DNA of 64,000 nucleotides from NCBI GenBank assembly GCA_021234155.1, contig JAJEKV010000337.1:248001-312000 (forward strand), read 5' to 3'. Both the position numbers and the translations under genes were made by a program. A model generated the notes under the pieces. It made no database searches, was not told where the DNA came from, and saw only the letters and a list, made by a program, of their open reading frames with translations. This document shows, piece by piece, positions 1 through 12,450 of this stretch. Each line of letters begins with the position of its first letter. Position 1 is the stretch's first letter. The DNA comes from Isoetes taiwanensis. Taxonomy: Eukaryota > Streptophyta > Lycopodiopsida > Isoetales > Isoetaceae.

Positions 1-3000
1 GCAGGGGGGGAGTTTACTAAGTGCTAATTTTTGGCATGCATTAATTTTGGATTATGGGAACTGTTAAAAGACAACTAGCCTGCATTGGCTGTTGATATTG
101 ATATTGTTAGCCGTCACAGACCTTACTAATGTCATTGGATGAACAAACAGATAAGTGGTGAATCTGCCATAAAGATAATAAGTGGAGGATTGCTTTTGGT
201 TGGCGCTTAAAGAAACAATGTTTTACACCATCTGTAAATAAAATCACCAAAAGCACATTATTGTTAGCAATTTTCTTTCCCAATCTTCATAATCATTTCA
301 ATGCTGCCATTGTCAACAAACCTGAAACAAATTTTGATGTTTTCATTTAAGAATATTTTAATTTTTTTTCTCATGTCTATTTAGCACACGGCATGTGTAA
401 TGCAAAAGCTATTTGGAAAGAGCTTTTTGGAGTGTAGACATCTGCCATGTTTGACTCTTTAAATCCCTTTGAAAAGCTTCAAAAAGAAGAGGATGGAGAC
501 CCTGCGCAGATAAAAGGAGACCGCCCCTCCACTGAGAGAGCCATTAGATCACCTCCTCTTCCACCTACTCAATTTTTGTAGGTATGTCCAAATCGGGTGG
601 ATTCATGTGAAAGCATGGAAACAAATTAGGTATCAAAAAACATGTTTTTTTTCCTTACAATTTTGACTTTGTGTGTGTCTCCATTTTTATGATCGCCTCT
701 TAAGTCTTGTGAATATGGAGACCATAATTTCAAACCTATATAATTTATTCTCAATTAATTTTTCTTAGATGGAAAACTGCTTTTTAGCCCCTCTAGTCAA
801 AGAAATTTGATCGCTTTTACGGTTCACGAACTTTATCTCCGGTTGATTAGTCGGTATTCACATTGCTTGATGCATTTGGGCAAGGTCGATGGTTGGTGAA
901 CATTTTTCCATTTCTTATATGTTGTCAAGCTCACGAGCTTTCTGTAACTAACCAACCTTTGTATCATAGTTATAATTTCTCTTAGAATGTAGGCTTTAGA
1001 TGCTAGCTTAATGTTTGCCAAAAATGCATCATATCTATAAGTTCTATAATTTTGATTGTGAGGGCAATAGCAAGATGAAGTTTTCCAATATTTTTGATGA
1101 CAAGGTCATTCTCAATATTTTGATGACAAGGGCATATCCGTCTAAAATTATTCCGCACAAGGGACCGTGATAAGATGCTTCGTCTATAGGATACAAAGCT
1201 AAAGTATGTGCATAATAAAAATGCCACCATTTTTAAACTTCATTAAGATAATCCGTTTTTTCATATTTTGATATCTTTGTCCTTATTCTTAATTGAACCA
1301 AAATTCACCCTTAAACCTCGAATAATGGCACGAACAAGACCCGGAAAAAGTTGTTTTGGATGAATGATTATCCCTAGTCGTGTTTGGAAAATGTCACATT
1401 CTTGAAAAGATATATTAAAAATATCTTCATTGGATATTGAAAAAAAAAGAATATATGTAAGCCTGTGGAAACTTAACAAGATATAGGTTGAGAATTTTGC
1501 AAGTAGAAGGTGAAAGACTATAAAAAAGACACGTGAAGTTAGCGAACAAATGACTTGCCACGGGGAAAGTTACCATACATGAATTTGAAATCCAACGCAA
1601 TCCAAAAAACATTGATGTTGTTAATCCTATAGAATCAACTAAGTATTTGATCCATTATGGTAAAGTCCATATAATGCATAAAAATTGCACTTCGGGGTCA
1701 AATGTTCTAGGCGTACATATATATGTTCCTCATGTCCATATGGGACGGAAGTAGATAAAAATAGGTAAGTCTTAGCTTACGGGGAGGCGATTGTATGGTA
1801 TCCTTTCTTCTCCATTTATTGCATGTTATTTTTGCTACATATCTAAGGTGCACTGGACTACCATCGATCATCGGATTCGCCGATCCTACAACCCGGATCG
1901 TATGTTCATCCGGATTAGTGATCCTACAACCGGATCGTATGTTGGGGCCTCCGGACACCCCTCTCGTTTCGCTTTATAGTTATTTATGATTGGAGGCACC
2001 TATGATTTTGAAATATGAAAAACGATTTTCACTTAAGGTTTTAGGGGAATATCCCAACCTCTATCTTTGCCTAAGATTTTAGAATATGAAAGCGATTTTG
2101 AGCTCGAACCTCTACAAAAATAACTCAATATCCTAGTAAGACTACTTTAACCAATATACCTACCGAACTAATGCAATTATTTTTTTATCTTGAACCACAG
2201 AACCCCTGTTATTTTTCTACATATTAAATGCACTTCTCCATTTATTTGATGATTATGTATGCATTCAGATTATACACATATGTGTTCTATATGGAGACAA
2301 GAAAAGGTAATTCAATACATATGGTAGTGTCATGTTGCTCAAGCAACATATTTCTTTATCTATTTCAAATTTAGGTTCTTATAAGGTGCATGGGATATGC
2401 CAAATTTTTGTGGAAGCATATAAGGGTCATTAAGATTTTCATGGAGAATGAGAATAGTATTTTCGTTTGTTTTACCATTATTTTGGTGGTGTCTAAGCAG
2501 GATTGAATACAAAGTCATCAGTAGATTGAATAAAAAACCATCAGTTCAAATGGATCAAATGAGCATGTTGTTCCATGCATATATTCTTGTTCCATTAATG
2601 TATGCCATTGACTCCCATTCTAGGATTTATAATTTCTTAACACCTTTAAAACCACCCACGAAACCAACTACATGTGATAGTCTAAAACCGGAGATTTGAG
2701 TTACGTGTTCACTTTTTCTATAGCAAGAACCTTATTTAGTAATCAAGGAATTGGAATGATTTACTAAGATATTTTATATTCACAAACATATGCCATCAGA
2801 ACTAGAGCCTCAAGCACGATGCACTTGCCCCACATTTGTCACTCAGATGTGGGAATGACTGGATCCAGATATATCGATCTATGATGACATATATAGCACA
2901 AACAGATTAGGGGGATCATGTTGCTTTTCACTTCATGTCTGAGGGGTAGAAACAGTTAATCACATTTGGTCAGCTTGGCGAGGATATGTTACAATTATGC

Positions 3001-3369
3001 CCCATAAAGGTGGTTTGGCCATGGGCATCAGATGACGAAACCAATAGGTCATGCGCTATGGCATGCAATTGCTTCTGTTGTGCAGAATCTTTGACTGATT
3101 ACAATAGACTAGTGTAGTGGCCATCCTTTGACAGCTACATTTATAGGCAAGAGAACTAGGGGGCGGCTCTGGTGGATTATGTGCGGTGGTGGGGAGTAGG
3201 ATCCGCACTGGTTACCCATCTTAGCATTGGTACATAAAGTAGAGATGAAAAAATGGATTCCAACTACCAACCTACTTTCCTACATGTGGATTAGTATATT
3301 GTTCGAATGCTCAGTGCTCCAACATCCTGTATGCCTCAGCTGCACTTGGATTATGACCATGTACAAATC
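1..3369. other. Intergenic DNA, no gene recognised
   Basis: AT-rich sequence with only short chance open frames (60-85 codons) that overlap one another on both strands and resemble no family I know. At 1880-1945 a short motif (GATCCTACAACC..GGATCGTATGTT) occurs twice in tandem with small differences. The last few hundred bases may already belong to the decayed LINE that becomes recognisable from about 3370, but no motif supports that. Confidence 0.6.
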
Positions 3370-4677
3370 TATGCCTAGATGGTCACTATTGATCTAGAAG
3401 AAATATTGAAGCTCCCCACGCTATAGCAATAGACTACCCAGTCAATCAATGTGCTTATGGCTACTGCCGACATATGCTTTGAAAGAAATTGCCCACAGAG
3501 GCCCGTGGGTACTAGTACCTTTCTTCGTAACCAATGGTTTGATGATGAATGTAAGGAGCTTAAATGCTGGCTTCGACAAGTCATTGCTCCACCTTGCGTA
3601 TTCGTGATCGACAAGAATACTTGATTACTACACTTTTCTCAAGGGAAAACAAGCCAAGTACATAACAGAAGATCGGCAAAAAATATTCAATCTCTTGGAC
3701 TGATATTCCAGGACATTCTGACGAAGAGTATGGAATAAGATTCTACAACCTGCGAATATTGACAACATGGGTGGAGGAATCAGAGGTAGGGGCTCTTACA
3801 CAGGTAGGATTCTGGTCCCAACACTCAACTATTGATCATATTTCACTCTATAGACCTAGGTTGAAGATAGCAAGAATCGCCAACAAGACATGTACTATTA
3901 CTTTGTTGAGTTTGGAAAAGCTTTTGACATTGTGCCTGGGACAAGTTGTGGAAAGCAACCAAGCGGTTGTGGGTTGGGGAGAGAGGGGGGCTTACAAATA
4001 AGTTAAATGTGTGTTTTCTGAGGGGAGGAAATTTTCGTTAATGCATCATATAATTAGGCAACTTATGGCCCGACAATGTGGACCTCTTGGCCTACACCCG
4101 GATGATATCACGGTGCCATTTTGTATGCCCTGGATACTTTACGCTAGTTCATTGGCATGCAGGTTAACTTAGTCAAGACTAAGGTGTTGCTCGTCTCATC
4201 CTCGTGCCAATGAACCTGGAGTTTCCTTCTACTACCTATAGGACACTTCCATCGGCCTTGGTGATGGGCTGGAAGGCCTTTGTATATTTTGCGAGAACAA
4301 CATTTACTAAGCAGAATAGTATGATTGGGCCCATCAATTGCACTTGTTCAGGGATTTGGTAGAGCATGTTTTTCTATATGAGGTCGAGATGTGGGTCTGG
4401 TAGTATTCCTCACCATCTAGAATGACTTGGAGCAGGTGCAAAAAGTCTTCCTAGCTTGGGCACTTGGGTTAAAGTCCACAATTCCGTATTAGATCATGCT
4501 TCAAGAGACAGGTTTCTTGCCTCTTCAAAGGCATGCACTAGACCGCCCCATCATCTACTTTTAAAAGGTGGCCAGTATGCATGATGATCGTCTCCCCAAC
4601 CTTGCTTATGTTGTGGCACTGGGTCTGCAGCGCCTTAACGTATGTTGGAAGGAAAAAAAGCCCAGTGGTTCTTCCAA
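3370..4677 (+). mobile_element. Degenerate LINE (non-LTR retrotransposon), 5' portion
   Basis: Conceptual translation across several frames gives a decayed LINE polyprotein. At 3535-3575 the reading WFDDECKELKCWLR matches the linker that typically lies between the endonuclease and reverse transcriptase. At about 3780-3880 there is a reading like the start of the RT domain (GFWSQHSTIDHISLYR). At 3908-3934 EFGKAFDIV is the catalytic F(V/I)DF-KAFD block. At 4163-4200 NLVKTKVLLVSS is the VN-KTK block, and near 4470-4540 comes a reading ending in QETGFLPLQ. Stops and frameshifts are frequent, so it is dead. It breaks off at the LTR element and resumes at 12304. The YADD block itself is not readable. 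The element must be older than the LTR insertion it carries. Confidence 0.75.
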
Positions 4678-4682
4678 TGGAA
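4678..4682. repeat. Target-site duplication, left copy
   Basis: TGGAA lies immediately before the TGTGAC start of the 5' LTR and recurs at 12304-12308 immediately after the 3' LTR. An identical 5-bp flank is the expected integrase footprint and fixes both ends of the LTR element. Confidence 0.85.
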
Positions 4683-6219
4683 TGTGACATTCCACATATT
4701 TATACGGTATACGTATAAATATACTGACACGTCACGTAGTAGGGATACGCCACCATGGGGTATGTTAACCTAGGGGGTTGACCTAAAAGGGATTAATTTA
4801 GCTATGCTATAAAACCTAATTAAGTGTATTTTTGTCTTAATTAACCTAGTTAGCTTAATTAGTTAATTAATGACATGCCACCTGGCCCAAATAAATTGGA
4901 CAAAGCAGGGTTTCCAATTGGGGACACCCAAATTAGGGCTTTTGTGCCCCAATTTGAATTAGGAGCAATTGGAGATGGAGGAGGAGAAGCAGCAGCCAGG
5001 TGCCCTTAAGTTAGTTGAGATGGAGCAGCCCCAAGACCGATTTGACGGTTAGTCAGTAGGTGACCTTGTTGATTTATAGCATAGCGCCTCTCTGTGGTGT
5101 GTTCTCTCTCTGTTTCTCTGTGGTTTACCTCTTAGACTAACCCTTGATTGATATGGTGAGTATTCTTATCTCTAGTCTCTGTATGTGCTTTGGTTGATGG
5201 TTTAGTAGTTCTTTGCTTAGTTAGCACTCCGGAGATGGGGGATTCTGGGGTAGAGACCTCAGGCCCATGTATTGTAGTATGCTCCTAGATAGAGCCACTG
5301 TATTATTCGCATTAGATGCGGCACATTGTACAAGATCGCAGAATTTGTGGAATCTATGGCATCATTGAAGCACCATATAAGGGGCCATAGTGATGAAGTG
5401 TGGGGTGGGGTCTCCGCTGAGCATAAAGGCTACGGGGACTCCCTTAGGTGAGCTAGGCCTAATAGTGAGGTCGCGTGGGGGCGGGTATGGGTGACACTCC
5501 ACAGATGCAGTTTGTGTGATCCGGCGTACTTTGAAGATAAAGTTAGGGGAGTAAGTCAGAATGCGGATCGGGGGGTGTGATGCCTGCCCGTATTCTCTAG
5601 CTCACCCATGGATTCACTGCGATTACGGAAGGGACACTTCTCGACCTGCCTCATAGGCGGGGAGATGTAGCAAGGGAGTAGTCAGAAGAAGGGTGATTCC
5701 CTTGGGATTGCATCCCGGACTGACTACAATAGTAGCCATAGCTTGATTCAGCTCATCTACAAAGTGTGAGCAGGGAGGGCGGATGGAGTGGACAACCCCT
5801 AGCTCTTGTTCTATGCCGACCAATGCGGGTTATACCTCGTGGCGATCTCTTGAGGCCGAGCCGTCGGTCCATCCTCCACGGGAGTCACGGCGGGGTAGAA
5901 CTGAGGGTTTGGGATGTTTTCCTTAGGACTAGATGCATCTTCTTTGCCCGTTAGTACTTGGATGGATGTGCCACCCTTCCATTGGTGGTTATTTATGTAT
6001 GATTTATCTTTGTGTGCTAACATGTATTCACGCTTAAGCGACTTAGGAGTCCCATTGAAGGCGTGGGCGACGGCACCTCCGTGTCCCTTCTTCGGGCATC
6101 TTTCCATGGATGGTCGAGGAGTTAGACGGAGGGCCACGCTCATGGTGGTGATTGCCATGGGAGGGAAAGTCCCTGTATGTATCGTCCGGGCGCCGTATAT
6201 GTTGGGGGGGAGCATCACA
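4683..6219 (+). repeat. 5' LTR of the nested retrotransposon
   Basis: Starts TGTGACATTCCACATA and ends AGCATCACA. It aligns along its length with 10867-12303. Relative to the 3' copy it carries about 110 extra bases near 4885-5005, so the 3' LTR has a deletion there. Substitutions and small indels are scattered and partly clustered, which suggests an old insertion. The short frames inside it (for example 5811-6257 minus) recur, broken, in the other LTR and are not genes. Confidence 0.88.
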
Positions 6220-6221
6220 AG

Positions 6222-6232
6222 TGGTATCGGAG
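6222..6232 (+). promoter_or_regulatory. Primer-binding site (initiator Met-tRNA type)
   Basis: TGGTATCGGAG begins two bases after the 5' LTR. It differs at one position from TGGTATCAGAG, the common plant LTR-retrotransposon primer site complementary to the 3' end of initiator methionine tRNA. Its place next to the LTR sets the element's orientation. Confidence 0.8.
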
Positions 6233-9200
6233 AGATGATTTTGGTTGACGGAATCATATAGCTTAGCGACCAAATTCTAAGCGATTGGTTCGGTGGATTT
6301 GCATTGGGAGTTTAAGTTTAGCTAAACTGCCTAACTTCTCAGTGATTTAGCCTTTATGCTAGGTTTGTGTAATAAATTGTTTGAGGTTTAGGAAGTTTAG
6401 GGTGAATTTGGTGTGGAAATGGTGTAATTAGAAGACCCAAGTTTAGATGGGCCGTAACTTTTAGTGGGTAGCTCGGGTGGAGGCGGAAACTGCTCCAACG
6501 GCTCGGGCACATTCCAAATACCCTGGGAGCATGTTTCCCGAGGTTAAAATGGCAATCCCAAGGCTGGAACCCAAAAGGGACGCTGCCTGCGGATTGGGTG
6601 TTTAAAATCAAAAGTTATGAGCGTATTTTGCAGTCAGCGCCCTTATACGGTTCTGCCATATAAAATACGCGCCTTATATGGTTCTGCCGTATAAAATACG
6701 CGTAGTATAAAATTTAACGTCATTTTTTTTACATTCGCCCAATTTTGAACCCATGACTCCCACCTCCAACCCAACACTCTTTCCATTTTGCTAACTCTCG
6801 TTATGTAGGATATGTATGTTCTGTCCCTTTGTTATACATATCTAATGTTCTGTTTTATCCAGTCAGCAGTTCTTTTAAGCGAAAGGTACATCATGGGATT
6901 GAACCCCTGACCTTCTGCACCCAAGCTAACACCTTTAACAATAAGCCAACTTCTTTCTTGAAGGGATATAACCCTTTTTCTATAATTATATTGCATCTAT
7001 TCCATATTTAAATTAGAGACGTCCCTTTGGTAAAACCCACGTTGTGGAGGCAACAACTCCATCGGAGCAAGCCTTTTCGCCATCGACACTGGAGCAAGTT
7101 CTGTCGCCATGTCCACCCGAGTAAGCAGCCTTGCCATAGCCACGGTAGTCGACCTCTCTCTGCCATAGCCGACCTCCGCCGACCGCTCCTGCACTATCAT
7201 TTCTCTTCCTCGCCAAGCGCCTTTCAACACTTACGTCGACATGGCCATCTTCGATGTTAATCTCCGTAACGTGGCGAACGGACCCACGATTCAAGGAAGG
7301 AGACCAAATTCCTCATTGCCCCGCCACGACAGATGCTCATCGTGGAACTTTGTAACCGTGGGACGCAACCGATATCTTATCTAAGAACACTTAGAATGCA
7401 ACCTTGTCCTTTTATTCTACCCCCATTCATTACGATGAGGAAATGCCTCCTCTCTGTATTCAATGGATATAATAACCCATCTCTCTACTATTCAGTAGTA
7501 GCTTTATTTTTTCCTAATGTAAACCATTCTAGTCTAGAAATTCTTGTCCTTAATCTTCAGTTAGCTAGATGCTTCTTCTATGTATCACTTTGAACCGCCA
7601 CATGACTCTACCTACTGTTATCTGGACTTGCAGTACATCCTCACTCGTTCCAATTTTACACAAGGATATTCTACCATACTGGAATTCCTTTTAGTCGATC
7701 ACTTAGAATTGTTCTAGTATATCAATCTAATGCAAACCAACCATTGTTGTCCAGTCAACTCTCCCTAGGATATCCCGACGTGGTCCGGGCAAAGTATTTC
7801 CAACCATTATTTTAATGCCTAAACGTCTTTATGTTCCGCAAATGAACTTACGTATTCCAAGGGATTATATGAATATCCCAAGGGACAGTACCACCCAAAG
7901 ACCCCTCAAGATAGGCCTCCTCTATTCAGAGATCTTGTGTTCAAGTCTCTGGGGGTACGTCATATGTCCTCATGGACGCTGCCAATGTGCCATGACGTAT
8001 ATTATACATCGACGTCTTCTTCCGTAAGCCATACACAAAATCTTTAAAGAGTTTTTCAACTCTTGTTGCCTTTCAAGCCGCAGGTATATCTTTGCATGTT
8101 AGCAAAGACTAACCTTTATGTTAGCTAATAACCTTCCTATCCAGATTGCTAAATATCATTAATAAGGGTCCTTCATTCCTTCTCTTCTTCAATATGTTTT
8201 CTACGTCTATGGCCGATTTTCAGTATCCTGGCCCTTACGTCTGCCACAGCGTATACAAATCACCCTTTTGTTGTGACCTTTATTCAGTAGAGTCATCAAG
8301 CCGTCTTGTGGCTTCTAAGCCGCTATTATATGCTCCTTGTGTTGTCAACCCACCTATCATTGGGGGTTATGATTCAACATTGTCCTACATCCTAGAAATG
8401 TTAGTCATTACATTTCTCTGTCATGATGCTATAACGATGTTCTGGCATTCCAAATGACTTGGCATCCTCATTTAAGCCATAGTCATGGCCTAAGAGCGGG
8501 TGAGCCTTCGTAAATTACCTGGACTCATCAAGGTGCCTGCCTGGTATTTTGTGAGTCCTCCTACAATTACCTACGTTTGATATGACCCCGACTTGTATCA
8601 ATGTTCGAGTCCTGTATATTCTAGCTTGACCTCTGCCTGATCCGGGTATGGATCATGTGGGAAAGCTAGTCTTGGGTGTCTATGCAAGACACATTTGAAC
8701 TTCTAGCAAGTAACTGCTATTTGATACCTATCCTGGAATTGTACTATTGTACTATTCAACCCCCTCATCTTAATCTTCATTCTAGTGGCCATTCAAGTGC
8801 CAACTACGACATCATACCTTAGCCTACAACAGATTGAATGTTGTTTACTCATTCCGAACATACTCTAAACCCTTCATCGGTAACTTTGAGGTACACTCGT
8901 CTTTCTCTCCTTGTGTCGCCACCTAGATTACCTCCCTAAGATGTTTATCGTATGTGTACATGGTATGTATATAATAAACATATATCCACATCCCACAATG
9001 CTAGGGCTCTGCTCTAACTTAGCTAAACTATAACCGTGGTAGTTCTTTCAAAAAAATCCATTGCCTATGTACCTTTATGATGTGGCTTTGCCACCTATTT
9101 CCTAAATGGACAGGGGCCGACTCTATGTTGGACTTGTATATGCTGCCTATATTTTGATAGGGTCTCTAGTTATTTCAACCATTCCTTTAGTACTTTAACC

Positions 9201-10853
9201 CCGTACTTAACCTATGATCGAGCGCTATTACCTCACATGCGGAGCTTTTCTAAAGGCTTCTTTCACTAAGGATCCTTTGTGTCCTCCATATTAACTATGC
9301 TTAGTCACAATTAACCTATTTTTTTTCTTAAGTTATCACGTGGACTCCAGTTTTTAATCAGTTTCAAATGTTCTCATCCTTGGCTCCCTTATAATCAAGC
9401 AGAGGCACTACAACCTCTTCGTCTTTTAATAGGAAAACCCAATGTTTCAATCTTCGTTAGTAACTGCCATATGATTATCCAATTCCTTACCCTCTTAAGA
9501 GTTTCAAAGTCATAATCTCTAACGGGTCTATGCCTCAAGGCAACGGATCCTCCACCTTCTACTTCAGTACCTACAATTGTTCCCTGCGAGTAGGGTAACT
9601 CTTAGGATATATGGACTACTGGTCTATATAACCTCACTCCTTGTAATCTATACACCTCGTCTTGATTTTTATCGGGACTTGGAATTGCTATGTATCTCTT
9701 CTCGATTATCCCTAAAGGTATAATCGCCAAAGTCATCGTACTCCTTCTTTTCTTCCATCAGAGCGACGCGATATTTTTTATACATCTTTTTATTCCCAAA
9801 CCAAATAAATGCTCTCAGCTTATAACAATGAAGTAATTCATTGGTATCTAGAACCTTTGAATAGCTAAGCTCTCATTATCGGTTATTCCAACACCGTTCC
9901 AACCATCCTCGGGATGTTTTTGAATGTAACATCACCGTATATGCTAGACTTACTGTAGCTATTCTCACTGATTTAAACTCTTCTCATCTCCCTTAGTACG
10001 ACGTATCTAAGATAGTCAACTCCAACCATTGGGATAACTTCAATGCTTATCTCTGGTAAAGCATACCTAACCCAATATCTTCGTATATAAGCATATCATT
10101 ACGCTCATTCTTTAAACCTTGGCAAGTAATACTTCACTCGCCTTGTACGAATATTCTACTATCTTTTAATATGATATACATCTGAATATCACAATCGACA
10201 TTCTCGATATGATCACCACTATAGTATTTGAATGTAACTCGTTGACATAGGCATCTAGCTATATTCATACTTGCGGCCAACTTATTTCCTCAACTTGGTT
10301 ATCTAGTACCATACACATGTTGTGGTTTCGACACCACTAGCCTTAGTTTGCCTTCGTCCTCAAGCTCTAGTCATAACTTCCACAGGGGCAAATGCCAACC
10401 TAAGTTCCTAGTGGACATGTTTGACCTCTAGTATAAGAACTCTTATCTTCATTACTTCCGTATTCATATGGAATGTGAACTAAAAGTTCTAGTATATATC
10501 CTATCTTCTTTTAGTTATGTTTTACTATTAAATGGTCCTGGTACACATACACCAACGCGGAGTTATTCCTCGGGATACACACACGATACCAAGTCCAGAG
10601 CACATCCTCCTTGGTGAGATGTTCATTGGGCGCCTACCTTGTTCATACTCCAGACTTTGATATATTCAACGTGTCATTCCAAACTCTCTATATTTAAAAC
10701 GTTGTTTACAACAACTTTCCCACTTGTCATGTGGGTATATTACTTGTCGTGTGGGTATTCGTCTTTTCTTCACCTTATGTGCAAACTACATCTTGCTTCC
10801 AACATCTCGTGTGTTGGCTCAAACCAACAGCAGTCTTGATGCTGATCATTTCT
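6233..10853 (+). other. Interior of the LTR element, no coding motifs
   Basis: About 4.6 kb without any readable gag, pol or env motif on either strand. From 7000 to 7260 it is richer in C and G and has overlapping open frames on both strands (up to 93 codons), probably by chance. Two adjacent 30-bp copies of a motif containing CTTATA(C/T)GGTTCTGCC lie at 6642-6702. A B-box-like GGATTGAACC lies at 6896-6905. From about 7300 to 10800 the DNA is uniform and stop-rich in all frames. Confidence 0.6.
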
Positions 10854-10866
10854 AAGGTGGGGAGAA
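10854..10866 (+). promoter_or_regulatory. Polypurine tract
   Basis: AAGGTGGGGAGAA, one pyrimidine in 13 bases, abuts the first base of the 3' LTR. This is where plus-strand DNA synthesis would be primed during reverse transcription. Confidence 0.75.
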
Positions 10867-12303
10867 TGTGACGTTCCACATATTTATATGGTATATGTAT
10901 AAATATACTGACACGTCACGTAGTAGGGACATGCCACCATGGGGTATGTTAACCTAGGGGGTGACCTAAAAGGGATTAATTTAGCTATGCTAAATTAATA
11001 AAACCTAATTAAGTGTATTTTTGTCTTGATTAACCTAATTAGCTTAATTAGTTAATTAATGACATGCCACCGGCCGCGGCGTGACGCAGCCCTTCCGTTA
11101 GTCGAGATGGAGCAGCCCCAAGGCCCCCATTTGGTTAGTCGTTGGGTTACCTTGTTGATTTATAGCATAAGCGCCTCTACGTGTGTGTGTTCTCTCTCTT
11201 TTTCTACGTGGTTTTGTTAGGCTAACCCTTGATTGATATGGTGAGTATTCTTATCTCTAGTCTCTGTATGTGCTTTGGTTGATGGTTTAGTAGTTCTTTG
11301 CTTAGTTAGCACTCGGGAGATGGGGGATTATGGGGGGTAGAGACCTCTGCGAGCACATGTATTGTAGTAATAACCCTAGATAGAGCCCTGTATTATTCCC
11401 ATTAGATGCGCTTCGTACAAGATCCCGCCGAATGCATGGAATCTATGGCATCATTGAAGCACCGGATAAGGGGCCATAGTGATGAAGTGTGGGTGGGGAG
11501 AATAAAAGGCTACTGGGACTCCTTCAAAGTGAGCTAGGCCTAATAGCTCATCCGCGTAGGGGGTATGGGTCCGACACTCCCTCGGAAATAAATTTTTTGT
11601 GTGATCACCAGACTTTGAAGATAAAGTTAGGGGGAGTAAGTCTGCACGGATGCGGGTCATTTGGATGTCGTCACGTATTCTCTAGCTCACCCATGGGTTC
11701 ACTGCGACTGACTGAAGGGGACACTTCTCCGACTGCCCTCATCGGGAAAGGGGAGATGTAACCCTGAGTAGTCCCCGGCGGGTGATTCTTGGGATTGCAT
11801 CTGGGAAGGCTACAATGGCGCCATAGCTTGATTCAAATTTCATGAAAGTGTGCACAGAGGGGCGGATGGAGTGGACAACCCCAGCCGTTGTTCTATGCCG
11901 ATAACGCCAAAGTTATACCTCGTCTGGCGATCTCTTGAGACCGAGCCGTCAGTCCATCCTCACAGGAGTCTGAGCCGGGGTAGAACCTGAGGTTTGGGGT
12001 GTTTTCCTTAGGACTAGATGCATCTTCTTTGCCGTTAGTACTTGGATGGATGTGCCACCCTTCGTGGTGGTTATTTATGTATGATTTATGCTGTGTGCTA
12101 ACATGTATTCACGCTTCCGCGACTTAGAAGTCCCATTGAAGGCGTGGGCCGAATGACACCTCCGTGTCCTTCACCCGGGCATCTTTCCATGGATGGTCCG
12201 AGTTAGACGGAGGGCCCTGCTCATGGTGAGCTGATTGCCATGGGAGGGGAAAGTCCCTGTATGTATACATCCGGAGCGCCATATATGTTCGGGGAGCGTC
12301 ACA
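10867..12303 (+). repeat. 3' LTR of the nested retrotransposon
   Basis: Starts TGTGACGTTCCACATA and ends AGCGTCACA. It is a direct repeat of 4683-6219, shorter because of a deletion of about 110 bp near its start and several small indels. It is followed directly by the target duplication TGGAA. Confidence 0.88.
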
Positions 12304-12308
12304 TGGAA
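12304..12308. repeat. Target-site duplication, right copy
   Basis: TGGAA directly follows the terminal CA of the 3' LTR and matches 4678-4682. Confidence 0.85.
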
Positions 12309-12450
12309 TATGCAGGATATGTGGCTATTTTGTCGAAAGACATGATGAAAGTAGGATTGAATGCCCAAAGAGACCAAAGAGATTGAATAGTCTATATATA
12401 ACATCTTACTTGTATTTATATGGGATTTTCCTGGGAATGTCACAACCTAT
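12309..12450 (+). mobile_element. Degenerate LINE, 3' portion beyond the LTR insertion
   Basis: If the LTR element and one copy of TGGAA are removed, the plus-strand reading runs on as CRICG at 12311-12325 and then ..H....IECPK at about 12345-12366. Spaced this way, it resembles the Cys/His knuckle found after the RT domain of plant LINEs, as in the second LINE of this window (CRLC..EDEDHVF..C near 53100-53160). The match is loose but lies where it should. The 3' end of the element is not visible. Confidence 0.5.

Larger units (their letters stand above)
4683..12303 (+). mobile_element. Complete LTR retrotransposon without recognisable gag-pol (LARD-like)
   Basis: A 7.6-kb element has two directly repeated LTRs (1537 and 1437 bp), both beginning TGTGAC.TTCC and ending TCACA. 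It has a primer-binding site just inside the left LTR, a purine tract just before the right LTR and a TGGAA target duplication. The PBS-left, PPT-right arrangement puts its sense on the plus strand. The 4.65-kb interior shows no protease, reverse transcriptase, RNase H or integrase motif that I can read in any frame; the longest open frame is about 100 codons. That fits a large non-autonomous derivative mobilised in trans, or a very old element. It sits inside a LINE, so it is a nested insertion. Confidence 0.88.

Noticed and set aside
5811-6261. Open frames of 148 (minus) and 115 (plus) codons
   Set aside because: They lie inside the 5' LTR and are broken in the equivalent part of the 3' LTR.
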